Below, piece after piece: positions 17,198 through 25,984 of a stretch of 64,000 nt of DNA. How positions within the stretch are numbered: position 1 is the first letter of the stretch; every line of letters starts with the position of its first letter. Both the position numbers and the translations under genes were made by a program. The notes beneath the pieces were generated by a model. It was not told the DNA's origin. It was given only the letters and a program-made list of their open reading frames with translations, and did not search any database. Source of the stretch: RGIG1828 sp045541875 (GTDB taxonomy: Bacteria; Bacillota; Clostridia; UMGS1810); contig JAZQJX010000074.1 in NCBI GenBank assembly GCA_045541875.1, forward strand, positions 19,990 through 83,989, given 5' to 3'.

Positions 17198-18550
17198 ATG
17201 AAACTGTTAACTTTAGAACAACACCGAAAAAGAATTAATAATATCAACGAAGCCGAAAGGGATAATATAACATATACCAAAAGACACAGAATAGTTGATT
17301 ATATGCCGGGACAGTCAACTTATAACCTTGGGGATTATCCTGCCAAATTTTCTATTGAGCCAACAGAATATGATTATAATCTTTTAAAAAGTATGGCAGA
17401 AAACGGAGTTAAACTCATTCAGATTCACGAAGAGTGGAATGATGCCATAAGACATCTTGGTGCGGATAAATTTACAAGCCATGATCCCGAAGGTATGCAG
17501 AAATTTGTTGACCTTTGTCACTATTTTGGTATAAAAATAATCCCCTATATTTCAACGGGATATTTCCACATATCAGATCCTGATTACAGAGAGGATTTCG
17601 GACGCCCGGGATGTGACTATGCTTTTCGCTCTCTTTATTCAGACTTCAGAAAATGCTATGCCGGAAGTGCAAGCTGGAGAGAATATATGCTCAAAAAGAC
17701 CTTTGAAGCAGTTGATAAATACGGTTTTGACGGCATATACAATGACTGGGGATATGACGGACTCGACATCCAGCAAGAAAAGGATGTAAACAAAGATGTA
17801 TATGACATAAAATTTCCTTATGATCCTGAAATTGAAGACCTTCTCTGCCTTGTATATAACGAAGTAAAAAGAAGAGGAGGCGTGTACAAGGTTCACGCAG
17901 ACCTCAACAACTGCCCCAATACCAAAGACAGAGTGTATGACTATCTGTGGATAGGAGAGGGAGTAAAAGGAAAGAACTTTGGCATAGGCAAAGAATATCA
18001 GCCCTACATAGTTCCCTGTCAGCATATGCATTTTAATGAATATCCTACTCTCGATTACTACTATGCCACAACCATTCCTTTCATGCAGTTCCCACTTCTT
18101 AAATCAGGACGTCCGTTCTATGGAAAAGCCATAGATGTCCCCGGTGTTAAATACTACACACCCATAGAAGATACCTTTGAAGCAAGAGTCCAAAAATATA
18201 TGAAAGATCATCCCGACGGCCCATATGTATACAGTCTCTGGTCAGGAATTCCCGACGATACAATGGAATATTCAAGATGGTCAAAATTCATGGCACTCTA
18301 CAGACCAATGGTTGAGCAAAGCAGCATTGCCTACATTGAACTTCGTGACAGTTCGGCAATATTGTCCAAACTTCCCGGTGATGTGTATGTTTCAATGTTT
18401 GTAAATGAAGATATGTATCTTGTGGCATCAAATCTCACAGATGAGGATTACACCCTTGTTCTTAAGGATAACTGGAAGGACAGACAAAGTGATAAGATCA
18501 GTAAATCTTTCACAATAAAACCGGGAGAGATAGTATTTTTAGTTAAATAA
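17198..18550 (+). CDS. TIM-barrel glycoside hydrolase-like protein
   Basis: A 450-residue cytoplasmic protein with an alpha-amylase/GH36-like TIM-barrel pattern. Strands such as VKLIQIHEEW, IKIIPYIS and FDGIYNDWGYDG (about residues 180-191) carry acidic residues in places typical of glycosidase catalysis. A short C-terminal beta domain (about 385-450, DVYVSMFVNEDMYLVASNL) is typical of these enzymes. I cannot assign a CAZy family. It starts 15 bp after the lyase with AAAGGAG, so the two form an operon and probably act on the same oligosaccharide inside the cell. Confidence 0.65.
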   Translation: MKLLTLEQHRKRINNINEAERDNITYTKRHRIVDYMPGQSTYNLGDYPAKFSIEPTEYDYNLLKSMAENGVKLIQIHEEWNDAIRHLGADKFTSHDPEGMQKFVDLCHYFGIKIIPYISTGYFHISDPDYREDFGRPGCDYAFRSLYSDFRKCYAGSASWREYMLKKTFEAVDKYGFDGIYNDWGYDGLDIQQEKDVNKDVYDIKFPYDPEIEDLLCLVYNEVKRRGGVYKVHADLNNCPNTKDRVYDYLWIGEGVKGKNFGIGKEYQPYIVPCQHMHFNEYPTLDYYYATTIPFMQFPLLKSGRPFYGKAIDVPGVKYYTPIEDTFEARVQKYMKDHPDGPYVYSLWSGIPDDTMEYSRWSKFMALYRPMVEQSSIAYIELRDSSAILSKLPGDVYVSMFVNEDMYLVASNLTDEDYTLVLKDNWKDRQSDKISKSFTIKPGEIVFLVK

Positions 18551-18591
18551 AATTGCACCTCGGATTTATTAAATCATTTTATCAGAAAAAC

Positions 18592-18631
18592 AAGACTAAC
18601 CTCAACTTTTAAAGCAGGTTAGTCTTATTTT
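18592..18631 (+). terminator. Terminator after the lyase-glycosidase operon
   Basis: The 11-bp stem AAGACTAACCT/AGGTTAGTCTT (18592-18602 with 18616-18626) is followed by ATTTTTA, 41 bp after the stop at 18550. Confidence 0.88.
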
Positions 18632-19164
18632 TAATAACAATTATGTACTTTTCTATTTATGTTATACCATATTTGACGGAAAAAACAACCCCCATGAATA
18701 AAAAATTATCGTCGCTTTTAATAAAAATAACGCTATCCATTTACTTTGAAGCTCTTATGTGATATAATTGTAAATAATTATATTAATGGAGGGCTGTATT
18801 AGACTCAGCAGAAATAGTTTGACCTCAGTTTTCACATAAATAATCAATTCTGTCAGGACTTATTTTTTAAAGGTAGGAGATGATAACGGTGATTTACGAA
18901 AATCTGATAACATCATTAACATCCGGGGTGTCTCTGGTTTTGAGAATGTTATCATAGTCCGATAAAGAGCCATCAAAACATCCTTGACATACCTGTGATA
19001 TTATGGTACATTTAACTTAAGAATTTAATTTCTGAAATGTGTATTTTGCCTTTTTAAGGACTTTTACATTATGATTTTATAATTTGTATTTTTTTCGGAA
19101 AATTAATGGTAATCTAGATAGAACATACGGGAGATTTTTCCCATTATGACACAGGAGGGAGACC
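18632..19164 (+). other. Gap with an orphan promoter and a 22-codon frame
   Basis: No gene of normal size is visible on either strand. A good promoter-like pair, TTTACT (18740-18745) and TATAAT (18763-18768) with 17 bp, is followed by GGAGGG at 18788 but no sensible reading frame. A TAGGAG ribosome-like site precedes GTG 18890, which opens 22 codons to a TAG; TGATAACAT and ATGTTATCA form an inverted repeat inside it. The stretch could be a decayed gene, a leader or a small RNA. It separates the lyase operon from the compositionally different DeoR and sugar-kinase block. Confidence 0.4.
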
Positions 19165-19926
19165 ATGTCTGCAGAAGAAAGACGCAGTCAAATTGAAGCA
19201 CTGTTAAGAGAACACAAGGAACTGGATGTCAGCTATATTGTAAATAGCTTTGATGTATCCAGTGTAACCATCAGAAATGATTTGATATATCTTGAAAGAA
19301 ATGGCATCGTTGAGAGGAAATTCGGGAAGGTAGTGCTTAAAATGGACTTCCCGAGCTTCAGTATATTTGATCCTCATACAATTAAGGAACTTGATGCCAA
19401 GGAAAAAATAGGAAAACACGCAGCAAGACTCATTAATGATAATGAATCAATTCTGCTTTATACTGGTAGCACAACTCTCCAAATTGCAAGGTTTTTCCCG
19501 AAAGATAAGCATGCTATCGTTGTTACTAACTCATTGAGTATTGCAAACGAGTTACGCAAGGAAAGTCTTGCAAAGATTATCTTTTTAGGTGGAAATTTAA
19601 ATATTGAAACAGGATCAACTTATGGAATTGGTGCTATAAAGCAACTGGAATACTATAATATCGATAAGTTGTTTCTGGCTGTTGACGGAATTAGTGCAAG
19701 CGGTGGAATCACAAACGATCAACCTTTTGAAACGGATATCAATAACGCAATGATAAATAAAGCAAAAGAGGTTATTGTTGTTGCAGACCATACCAAAATC
19801 GGAGTAGATAGATTTGTAAAATTGCAAAGTCTCGACAAGGTGGACAGACTTATCACAACATCCAAGGCAGATGCCGAAGAACTTAAGCGAATCAGCTCAT
19901 TAGGAGTTAAAATAGATATTGTTTAA
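19165..19926 (+). CDS. DeoR/GlpR family transcriptional repressor
   Basis: A 253-residue regulator of normal family length. The N-terminal winged helix (about 3-58) contains VSSVTIRNDLIYLERNGIVERKFG, the DeoR pattern. The C-terminal DeoRC sensor domain (about 75-230) resembles ribose-5-phosphate isomerase, with LLYTGSTTLQIARFF and KLFLAVDGISASGGITN, and usually binds a sugar phosphate. It is 287 bp upstream of the kinase operon, separated by its own terminator. That makes it the natural controller of the downstream catabolic genes; the A-rich direct repeats before them are candidate sites. An AGGAGGG ribosome site precedes the ATG. Confidence 0.93.
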   Translation: MSAEERRSQIEALLREHKELDVSYIVNSFDVSSVTIRNDLIYLERNGIVERKFGKVVLKMDFPSFSIFDPHTIKELDAKEKIGKHAARLINDNESILLYTGSTTLQIARFFPKDKHAIVVTNSLSIANELRKESLAKIIFLGGNLNIETGSTYGIGAIKQLEYYNIDKLFLAVDGISASGGITNDQPFETDINNAMINKAKEVIVVADHTKIGVDRFVKLQSLDKVDRLITTSKADAEELKRISSLGVKIDIV

Positions 19927-19961
19927 TCCAATACGCATTTTGAAACGGCAAAATAATCTTG

Positions 19962-19998
19962 AAAGAGGGAAATCCACTTGTGGATTTCGCTCTTTTTG
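19962..19998 (+). terminator. Terminator of the DeoR gene
   Basis: AAAGAGGGAAATCCA pairs with TGGATTTCGCTCTTT (one G-G mismatch) around a CTTG loop, and is followed by more T. It lies 35 bp after the stop. Confidence 0.9.
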
Positions 19999-20120
19999 TT
20001 TTGGAGAAGATAAGGGTGAGTGGAAATAATTTAGTTTTACTAAGATAACAACTTCGTAAAAATAGCCAAATAATAATATAAAAATAATAATAAAAAAACA
20101 ATAAATAAACAATAAACGCA

Positions 20121-20149
20121 TTGACAAAAGTATGGTTTGGTTATATAAT
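20121..20149 (+). promoter_or_regulatory. Promoter of the sugar kinase operon
   Basis: TTGACA (20121-20126) and TATAAT (20144-20149), 17-bp spacer. Immediately upstream are the direct repeats AAACAATAAATAAACAATAAAC (about 20096-20117), which may be a DeoR-type operator. Confidence 0.85.
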
Positions 20150-20213
20150 TAGTTCAAATATGAAAGTATAAAATGAAGTCTTGAGGAAAAATAGCGAGAC
20201 GGGAGGATTCTTA

Positions 20214-21629
20214 ATGAGTGAGTATGTGATCCTTGCCCTGGATATTGGCGCAAGCAACGGTAGAGGTGTGCTTGGTTATTACAATCCTGAGGGTAAGTTG
20301 CTTCGCACCGAAGAGGTGCATCGCTTTTTTCATCGGTATGTAACCATAGCAGGAACTGTATGCTGGGACTATATTACCATTTACAATAACATAATCGAAT
20401 GTTTACGGCTGTGCAAAAAACGTGGAGTTGAGCTTGATTGCATCGGTATTGACACTTGGGGACAGGATTATGCCTACATCGGTAAACATGGTCAATTAAT
20501 GGGTGCACCGCGATGCTATCGTGATCCGATCAATGAAACACACGGGTCAGCATTGGAAATGCGTTTGGGATTGGACCCTAAGCAATTATATGAGCGCAGT
20601 GGGGTGACAACCGGCAACATCAGCACCGTTCGTCAATTGGAGCATGATAGTCGTGAACTTCCGGAGTTGTTTGATAATGCCGCCTACTGGGTGAATATGC
20701 CATATTTGTTTGTGTATTTGCTATCAGGAATTGTCGGGAGTGATATTACATTGCTTTCTCTTGGTGGATTGTTGGATCATACCAAGAAGCAGATAAGCAT
20801 CGAGACGGTTGAAGCTCTTGGCTGTGCGGATAAAATTCCAACAGTTTTTCCTTGTGGAACTATTATGGCACATACCGGTAGGGAGGTGCTGGAATCTACC
20901 GGCTACGACAGAGTGCCTATTGCCTGTGTTAATGGTCACGACACTTCCAGCGCAGTTTCTGCTATTCCGCAGCGAGATGAGTTTTTGTGGATCAGTAGTG
21001 GCACCTATGGTATGCTTGGCGCGGTAGCGGAGGACTTTTCTATCAGTGACAGCTCATATCATATGAGAATTAACAGCACGCCTTTGGGCGACGGACGTAC
21101 ATGTCTGATGCAAGGTGCTGCAGGAATGTATTATTTCCAGCAATGTATGAATTTTTGGCAAGATCATGGCGAAGATATTACCTACGAAGAACTGACTGAG
21201 TATGCACTATCCCACGAAAACGATGTGTGGTTTAAATTTGATACTATTCCTTCTATGACCACAGATATGCCTGCTCAATTACAAGCGGCTTGCAAGCGTA
21301 ATGGCTTTGAACCGCCACAGTCTTCAAAAGAGTTGTACGTAGCGTTTGCTAATAGTCTTGCAAAACTTACCGCCAAAAAACTAATGGCGTTAGAAGATAT
21401 TCTAGGTAAGCGGTTTGACAAAATTTATGTAATGGGCGGTGGCTCCAAGGCAGACGGAGTAAATATTCGAATTGCACGGGAGTGCGACCGGGAATTGTTT
21501 ACCGGTTTGACTGAAGCATCTTCCATCGGGAACATGTTGGCACAGTTGGTGGCTGTTGGTGCTGTCACGTGGCAGGAAACCGCTGAAATTTCTGAACGTT
21601 CATTTCCTCTTCGCCGATTTGGGGTGTAA
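20214..21629 (+). CDS. FGGY family sugar kinase, rhamnulokinase-like
   Basis: A 471-residue ASKHA-fold carbohydrate kinase. The N-terminal phosphate loop reads LDIGASNGRG (residues 9-18), close to the DLGASSGR of rhamnulokinases. The substrate region IDTWGQDYAYI, the central GHDTSSAV and the C-terminal ATP motif VMGGGSKADGVN (about residue 406) are the RhaB pattern. Rhamnulokinase phosphorylates L-rhamnulose at C1. The ATG at 20214 follows GGGAGG; the frame upstream to 20181 lacks a ribosome site. Arginine is encoded mostly by CGN here, unlike the AGA-rich neighbours. The substrate could be another deoxy-ketose. Confidence 0.85.
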   Translation: MSEYVILALDIGASNGRGVLGYYNPEGKLLRTEEVHRFFHRYVTIAGTVCWDYITIYNNIIECLRLCKKRGVELDCIGIDTWGQDYAYIGKHGQLMGAPRCYRDPINETHGSALEMRLGLDPKQLYERSGVTTGNISTVRQLEHDSRELPELFDNAAYWVNMPYLFVYLLSGIVGSDITLLSLGGLLDHTKKQISIETVEALGCADKIPTVFPCGTIMAHTGREVLESTGYDRVPIACVNGHDTSSAVSAIPQRDEFLWISSGTYGMLGAVAEDFSISDSSYHMRINSTPLGDGRTCLMQGAAGMYYFQQCMNFWQDHGEDITYEELTEYALSHENDVWFKFDTIPSMTTDMPAQLQAACKRNGFEPPQSSKELYVAFANSLAKLTAKKLMALEDILGKRFDKIYVMGGGSKADGVNIRIARECDRELFTGLTEASSIGNMLAQLVAVGAVTWQETAEISERSFPLRRFGV

Positions 21630-21665
21630 CATTATTCAGTATTTAATCAAAAAGGAGTTTATATT

Positions 21666-22439
21666 ATGAAAATCATTGATGCACATATGCACGTTGGTGC
21701 CAACGTTGGTCGCATGGTTCCTGATCAATCGGTAGAGGCTTTGATTTCTGTTATGGACAAACTTGGAATTGAAAAATGTATTAGTGCAGGTGGTCTCACA
21801 ATGAGAGGACGCTACGAGGAAGGCTTGTCCATTGATGGTGAATATTATGAAAAGAGTGGTGGTCGCATATATAGTTTCTTTGGCTACAGACCTCCATACT
21901 GCGAAGATGCAATTTCCTGCATTCGTACACACAAGGGGGATCCTCGTTTTCGTGGTATTAAGATCCATCCGTCAATATCACAAATAAAAGCAACTGACGA
22001 GAGCTACCGAGCTTGCTGGGAAATTGCCAAAGAGCAGAATTTGCCAATTATGGCACACACGTGGGCAACGTCGAGTTATAATCCGGCTCAAACTTATGCC
22101 ACTGCAGATTTGTTTGAAAAGTGGCTTCGTGAATATCCTGACGTCATCTTCGTATTCGGCCATTGCGGCGGCCGTTACAATGGTATCAAAGATGCTATAG
22201 AACTTGGTAAAAAGTACAAAAATGCCTACTTCGACATTACCGGTGATATTTGGTACAATGGCTTTGTTGAGGAAATGGTGGAACAAATTGGTAGTGATCG
22301 TATAGTCTATGGAAGTGATTATACTATGATTGAACAACGTCCGATGTTGGGGGTTGTGTTGGGGTCGAATATCTCGACTTTGGATAAGGAGAAAATTCTT
22401 TATCACACTGCCAATCGAATCTATTTTGGTCAGGAATAA
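21666..22439 (+). CDS. Amidohydrolase-family TIM-barrel hydrolase
   Basis: A 257-residue amidohydrolase 2-type protein. The metal ligands are complete: HMH at residues 7-9 (IIDAHMHVG), KIHPS, MAHTW, FGHCGGR and YGSDY. It follows the kinase by 36 bp with an AAGGAG ribosome site. In a sugar-acid context such enzymes can hydrolyse lactones or act on cyclic or lactonised intermediates, but the reaction is not deducible from the sequence. It is followed by a degenerate paralogue at 22453. Confidence 0.83.
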   Translation: MKIIDAHMHVGANVGRMVPDQSVEALISVMDKLGIEKCISAGGLTMRGRYEEGLSIDGEYYEKSGGRIYSFFGYRPPYCEDAISCIRTHKGDPRFRGIKIHPSISQIKATDESYRACWEIAKEQNLPIMAHTWATSSYNPAQTYATADLFEKWLREYPDVIFVFGHCGGRYNGIKDAIELGKKYKNAYFDITGDIWYNGFVEEMVEQIGSDRIVYGSDYTMIEQRPMLGVVLGSNISTLDKEKILYHTANRIYFGQE

Positions 22440-22452
22440 GGGGGGCAGAACA

Positions 22453-23247
22453 ATGAGCGTACAAGAACATAGTGAATGCTTTAAAGAATGGATTGCTGAC
22501 GCAGATATATTTGACATCGACATTTGGTGGGATCCCACCTTTGACGAAGGTTTTATCACTTTTGATGACTTTGAAAAGCAAATGCTTGCCTATGCTGAAT
22601 ATGGAATTACAAGCGGCATTATTTCTGCTATGGACGGAAAAAAATATGATTACATATACGCCAACAACCAATTAGCCGAGTTGTTACCAAAGGCTCCCGG
22701 GTTTTATGGCTGTATGACGTTGGTTCCGGAAGTTGCATACTGTGATGACAAAGGCGAGGCATACATTTGTTCGCTGATGGATAAGGGCTTTGTTGCGGCG
22801 CGTCTTTTCCCAAAGACATATATTCACTCTACACAGGAATACACCATTGGTCCACTGCTTGATACATTGGAAAAATTGGGTGTTCCACTCATGATTTGGC
22901 ATATTGAGTGCACCTGGGATGACTTTGATCGCATTTGCACCAATCACCCCAACCTCAGTGTTATTGTAGAGAGCCATGACCGTAAACTATTGTATCATGC
23001 CCGTGATTATGTTGGTTTGATGCGTAAACATAAGAATTTTTATGTTGAAACACACAATCTGGTATTGTTTGACGAGTTCAAGACATTGGATGACTATGGA
23101 TGTGCTGAACAACTTATTTATGGTTCTGACTATCCATATATGACACCTCATTTTTCGCTATATCCAATTAAGGAAGCAAATATATCTGATGAAAAGAAAC
23201 AGAAGATTCTTGCCGGAACTGCACGGAAGATATTTCCGATAAAATAA
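22453..23247 (+). CDS. Amidohydrolase-fold protein with altered metal site
   Basis: A 264-residue protein that aligns with the upstream amidohydrolase but lacks the first two metal histidines: where that one has DAHMH this one has DIDIW (about residues 21-25). Later positions are partly kept: a histidine in MIWHIEC, another in VESHDRK, and the final aspartate in YGSDYPY. It may use one metal, be metal-free, or be a partner subunit of its neighbour. The ATG at 22453 follows GGGGGG; the longer upstream frame overlaps the previous gene and has no ribosome site. Confidence 0.72.
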   Translation: MSVQEHSECFKEWIADADIFDIDIWWDPTFDEGFITFDDFEKQMLAYAEYGITSGIISAMDGKKYDYIYANNQLAELLPKAPGFYGCMTLVPEVAYCDDKGEAYICSLMDKGFVAARLFPKTYIHSTQEYTIGPLLDTLEKLGVPLMIWHIECTWDDFDRICTNHPNLSVIVESHDRKLLYHARDYVGLMRKHKNFYVETHNLVLFDEFKTLDDYGCAEQLIYGSDYPYMTPHFSLYPIKEANISDEKKQKILAGTARKIFPIK

Positions 23248-23285
23248 ATGTACCCGATGATTAATAAAGAAAAGGAGAGATTATT

Positions 23286-24335
23286 GTGAGCGAAAAAAAG
23301 ATAATTAAACCCAAACTGATGTGTGCCAGTGCCACTTTCAGTAATATGTGTGACCGATTTGTTAAAGGTGGTTATAAGAATGATGCATGGGTGCCCGCCA
23401 ATTTGGATGAAAGATTAGAAGCTTTTGCTAAAGTGGGAAATATGCATGCCGTTGGTTATAGCTGGTTCTTGGATGTAGAGCCTGTTGACCCCATTCAATA
23501 CAAAGATAAACTTGCACAGTACGGATTCCGTGTGGGATGTGCTTGCCCTGCGAACTATATTGAGGCACACTGGAAATATGGAACTTTTGCTGCTCGTAAT
23601 CCTCAGACACGTCGGGATATCATCGACTTGAGCAAGCGACATATGGATTGGGCAGAAGCAGCTGATGCAACTGATATTATGTTCTGGCTTGCCCACGATG
23701 GCTATAACTATCCTTTCCAGGATCATTATGAAACTCATTGGGACTATCTGGCAGAAAGCCTGGCGGAGGTTTGCGCCTACAAGCCGGATATGAAGGTGAC
23801 AGTGGAATATAAAAACTATGAGCCTCTGACACATCAGTATGCGGCAGACTTGGGCAAGGTAATGTTACTCTGCGACCGGGTAAATAAGATGACTGGACAC
23901 GACAACTGTAAGGTAATCGTAGACTATGGTCACGCTTTGTTTGGCAATGAAAATCCGGCAGAAAGTGTGGCGCTTGCCAACTCCTATAATATGCTTGGCA
24001 TGATTCATCTCAACGACAATATGGGACGTTTTGATGATGACCTGATTTTTGGTACCGTTAGTTTTTGGCAGGGGCTGGAATTCTTCTGGAAATTATTGCA
24101 GATTGGTTATATCAACGAGGATATCAACAACAAGGAAGGTTGGTTTGTGATGGACAACTGGCCTGCTCGTATGGATGGCGTGGAAGCTACCACCGAATTT
24201 ATTAATATTGTGCATCATATGGTTAATCTGGCTGCTTCGCTTCCTGCTGATGAGATTCGCGAGCTGCAGGCGCGTGATGGCAATCCGCCGCATATTTATA
24301 AGATATTGCGTGAGTATGTGTTGAAAGAAATTTAA
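23286..24335 (+). CDS. Xylose-isomerase-fold sugar isomerase/epimerase
   Basis: A 349-residue TIM-barrel isomerase starting at GTG behind AAGGAGAG. Likely metal ligands follow the rhamnose isomerase / tagatose epimerase pattern: a glutamate in TVEYKNYEP (near 173), D213 and H216 in VDYGHAL, and an aspartate in IHLNDN (near 244). Beside a rhamnulokinase-like kinase the simplest role is L-rhamnose (or related deoxy-aldose) to ketose isomerisation. It is shorter than classical RhaA (about 420) and closer to the Pseudomonas/Bacillus-type L-rhamnose isomerase group. A terminator follows, ending this operon. Confidence 0.78.
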   Translation: MSEKKIIKPKLMCASATFSNMCDRFVKGGYKNDAWVPANLDERLEAFAKVGNMHAVGYSWFLDVEPVDPIQYKDKLAQYGFRVGCACPANYIEAHWKYGTFAARNPQTRRDIIDLSKRHMDWAEAADATDIMFWLAHDGYNYPFQDHYETHWDYLAESLAEVCAYKPDMKVTVEYKNYEPLTHQYAADLGKVMLLCDRVNKMTGHDNCKVIVDYGHALFGNENPAESVALANSYNMLGMIHLNDNMGRFDDDLIFGTVSFWQGLEFFWKLLQIGYINEDINNKEGWFVMDNWPARMDGVEATTEFINIVHHMVNLAASLPADEIRELQARDGNPPHIYKILREYVLKEI

Positions 24336-24381
24336 GAAAATAGTATATGAAAAAGTGGCAGTTTATTTGACTGTATAATTG

Positions 24382-24425
24382 ACATCTCCCTTTATGATTA
24401 ACAGACAAGGGGGATGTTTTTTTTG
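24382..24425 (+). terminator. Terminator of the kinase-isomerase operon
   Basis: ACATCTCCCTT (24382-24392) pairs with AAGGGGGATGT (24407-24417, one T-G pair), and eight T follow. Confidence 0.9.
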
Positions 24426-24468
24426 CTCATTAGTGTTGTTTCGCTTATTTATGCGAAAATATCCAATA

Positions 24469-24495
24469 ATAACCAAAAACAAAGCCAAAACAAAG
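24469..24495 (+). promoter_or_regulatory. Direct repeat upstream of aminotransferase promoter (operator candidate)
   Basis: ATAAC leads into CCAAAAACAAAG (24473-24484) directly followed by CCAAAACAAAG (24485-24495). Read on the other strand this gives CTTTGTTTTGG repeats, resembling TTTGTTTT boxes of DeoR-family operators. It sits about 30 bp upstream of the -35 box. Confidence 0.5.
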
Positions 24496-24526
24496 TAAAA
24501 AGAAACTAAATAAAAATAAATTACTA

Positions 24527-24555
24527 TTGACAAAGGTGGCATTTTATTATATAAT
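24527..24555 (+). promoter_or_regulatory. Promoter of the aminotransferase-SDR-surface protein unit
   Basis: TTGACA (24527-24532), 17-bp spacer, TATAAT (24550-24555). Predicted transcription starts near 24562. No clear terminator is seen downstream until far into the surface-protein block, so a very long transcript is possible. Confidence 0.88.
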
Positions 24556-24634
24556 ATTTTTGCGATTAAAAGATAATTAAAACACAAAAATGTGTCAATC
24601 TGACGCTACTATTAAGAATATGGAGGTTTTTTTC

Positions 24635-25963
24635 GTGGATTCATTGCTTGAAAAAGTTTACAGTATTCAGCCCGAGGACATGGATGAATACAAAAAACAT
24701 CTGATGGTGGGTGGCGGAAGTCCCGGTCCGTGCCTTGTAAAAGGTAAAGGAATCCGTGTATCGGATATAAACGGCAAAGAGTATATCGACTGTACATCAC
24801 AAAGCTGGGCTTTATATTTGGGTCATGGAAATGACGAAATCAGAGATACGGTATACGAGCATATGGGAAATACCGGTCACATACATCAGGGATTTGACAC
24901 AAAGCCCCGTTTTGCACTTGCAAAAAAACTTGCAGAACTGGCACCGAAGAACCTGAACCGTGTATCTTTTACGGTAGGAGGAGGTCCTGCAATTGAAGCT
25001 GCTATGAAAATAGCGCTCAAGAACAGACCAGGGGCACGCAGATTTTTAACATTAAAGGATGCGTACCATGGCACAACACTCTCAACTGCAGGTGCTTCAT
25101 GGATTTCAACAAAAGCGGCAGGTGAATTCACCGGATATCAGAATTTTTCCCGATGCTTAAATGATGTATTTACGCGTATCCCAAATCCATATTTGTATCA
25201 GTGGGATATGACTGATAACCCTGAAGATTGTATTGACTACTGCCTTAAGGTTGCAAGAGAAACTTTGATAAACGGAGTGTGCGGACCTGTTGCCGGTATT
25301 ATTGTTGAACCAATCCAGGCAAGCGGAGGTCAGATACCGCTTCCGAAACGCTATTTGCAGGGACTGCGCGCGCTTTGTGATGAAATGGGTTGTCTGTTGA
25401 TTTTTGATGAAATTCAGACATATTGCAGAATCGGCAGCTTCTTTGCAGCTAATTATTATGATGTTGAGCCTGATATTATTTGTTTGGGCAAAGCTCTCGG
25501 AGCAGGCTTTCCAATTGCCGCAGTTATCATTCACGACCGTTTAAAAGGCTTTGAAATAACTGGTGAAGAACTTCACACATTTGCAAACAACAGTATTTCA
25601 CAAATTGCTGCATTAAAACAAATTGATATTATTGAAAGAGATAACCTTCTTGAAAACGCAAATATTGTAGGTAAGCACATTGCCGACAGATTAGCCGTGA
25701 TGCAAAAAGAAATACCGCAGATTGGCGATATTCGTCAGGTTGGATTACATATTGGAATTGAGATGGTAGAGGACCCTGTAACAAAAGAGCCTAATAAGAA
25801 AGCCGGCGAGATTAAGTCAAAAGCAATGGAAAACGGAATGATTCTCGGTACAGGCGGTTTCAGAAAAAATATTCTTAAAATTAAGCCGCCATTGATCACA
25901 ACATTGGAAGAGGCCGACGAGATTTGTGACATCTTCTACAAAACCTTGAAGGAAGTTCTGTAA
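24635..25963 (+). CDS. Class III PLP-dependent aminotransferase
   Basis: A 442-residue class III (omega/GABA-type) aminotransferase. The PLP lysine is K286 in LGKALGAG; LIFDEIQTYCRIG carries the cofactor-binding aspartate; VGGGPAIEAAMKIA is the usual glycine-rich segment. These enzymes move an amino group between an amine or amino sugar and a keto acid. I start at GTG 24635, which lies 9 bp after GGAGG; the in-frame ATG at 24590 has no ribosome site. It heads a transcript with the SDR gene. Its substrate could be an amino sugar or aldehyde; the sequence does not settle this. Confidence 0.88.
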   Translation: MDSLLEKVYSIQPEDMDEYKKHLMVGGGSPGPCLVKGKGIRVSDINGKEYIDCTSQSWALYLGHGNDEIRDTVYEHMGNTGHIHQGFDTKPRFALAKKLAELAPKNLNRVSFTVGGGPAIEAAMKIALKNRPGARRFLTLKDAYHGTTLSTAGASWISTKAAGEFTGYQNFSRCLNDVFTRIPNPYLYQWDMTDNPEDCIDYCLKVARETLINGVCGPVAGIIVEPIQASGGQIPLPKRYLQGLRALCDEMGCLLIFDEIQTYCRIGSFFAANYYDVEPDIICLGKALGAGFPIAAVIIHDRLKGFEITGEELHTFANNSISQIAALKQIDIIERDNLLENANIVGKHIADRLAVMQKEIPQIGDIRQVGLHIGIEMVEDPVTKEPNKKAGEIKSKAMENGMILGTGGFRKNILKIKPPLITTLEEADEICDIFYKTLKEVL

Positions 25964-25984
25964 GTTAAAGGAGAATAAACTTAT

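Noticed and set aside
18780..19164. Known riboswitch or T-box before the DeoR gene
   Set aside because: I could not match any conserved riboswitch core; only a short inverted repeat is visible.
24590..24634. Upstream ATG start for the aminotransferase
   Set aside because: No ribosome site; GGAGG lies inside this segment at the right distance for GTG 24635.
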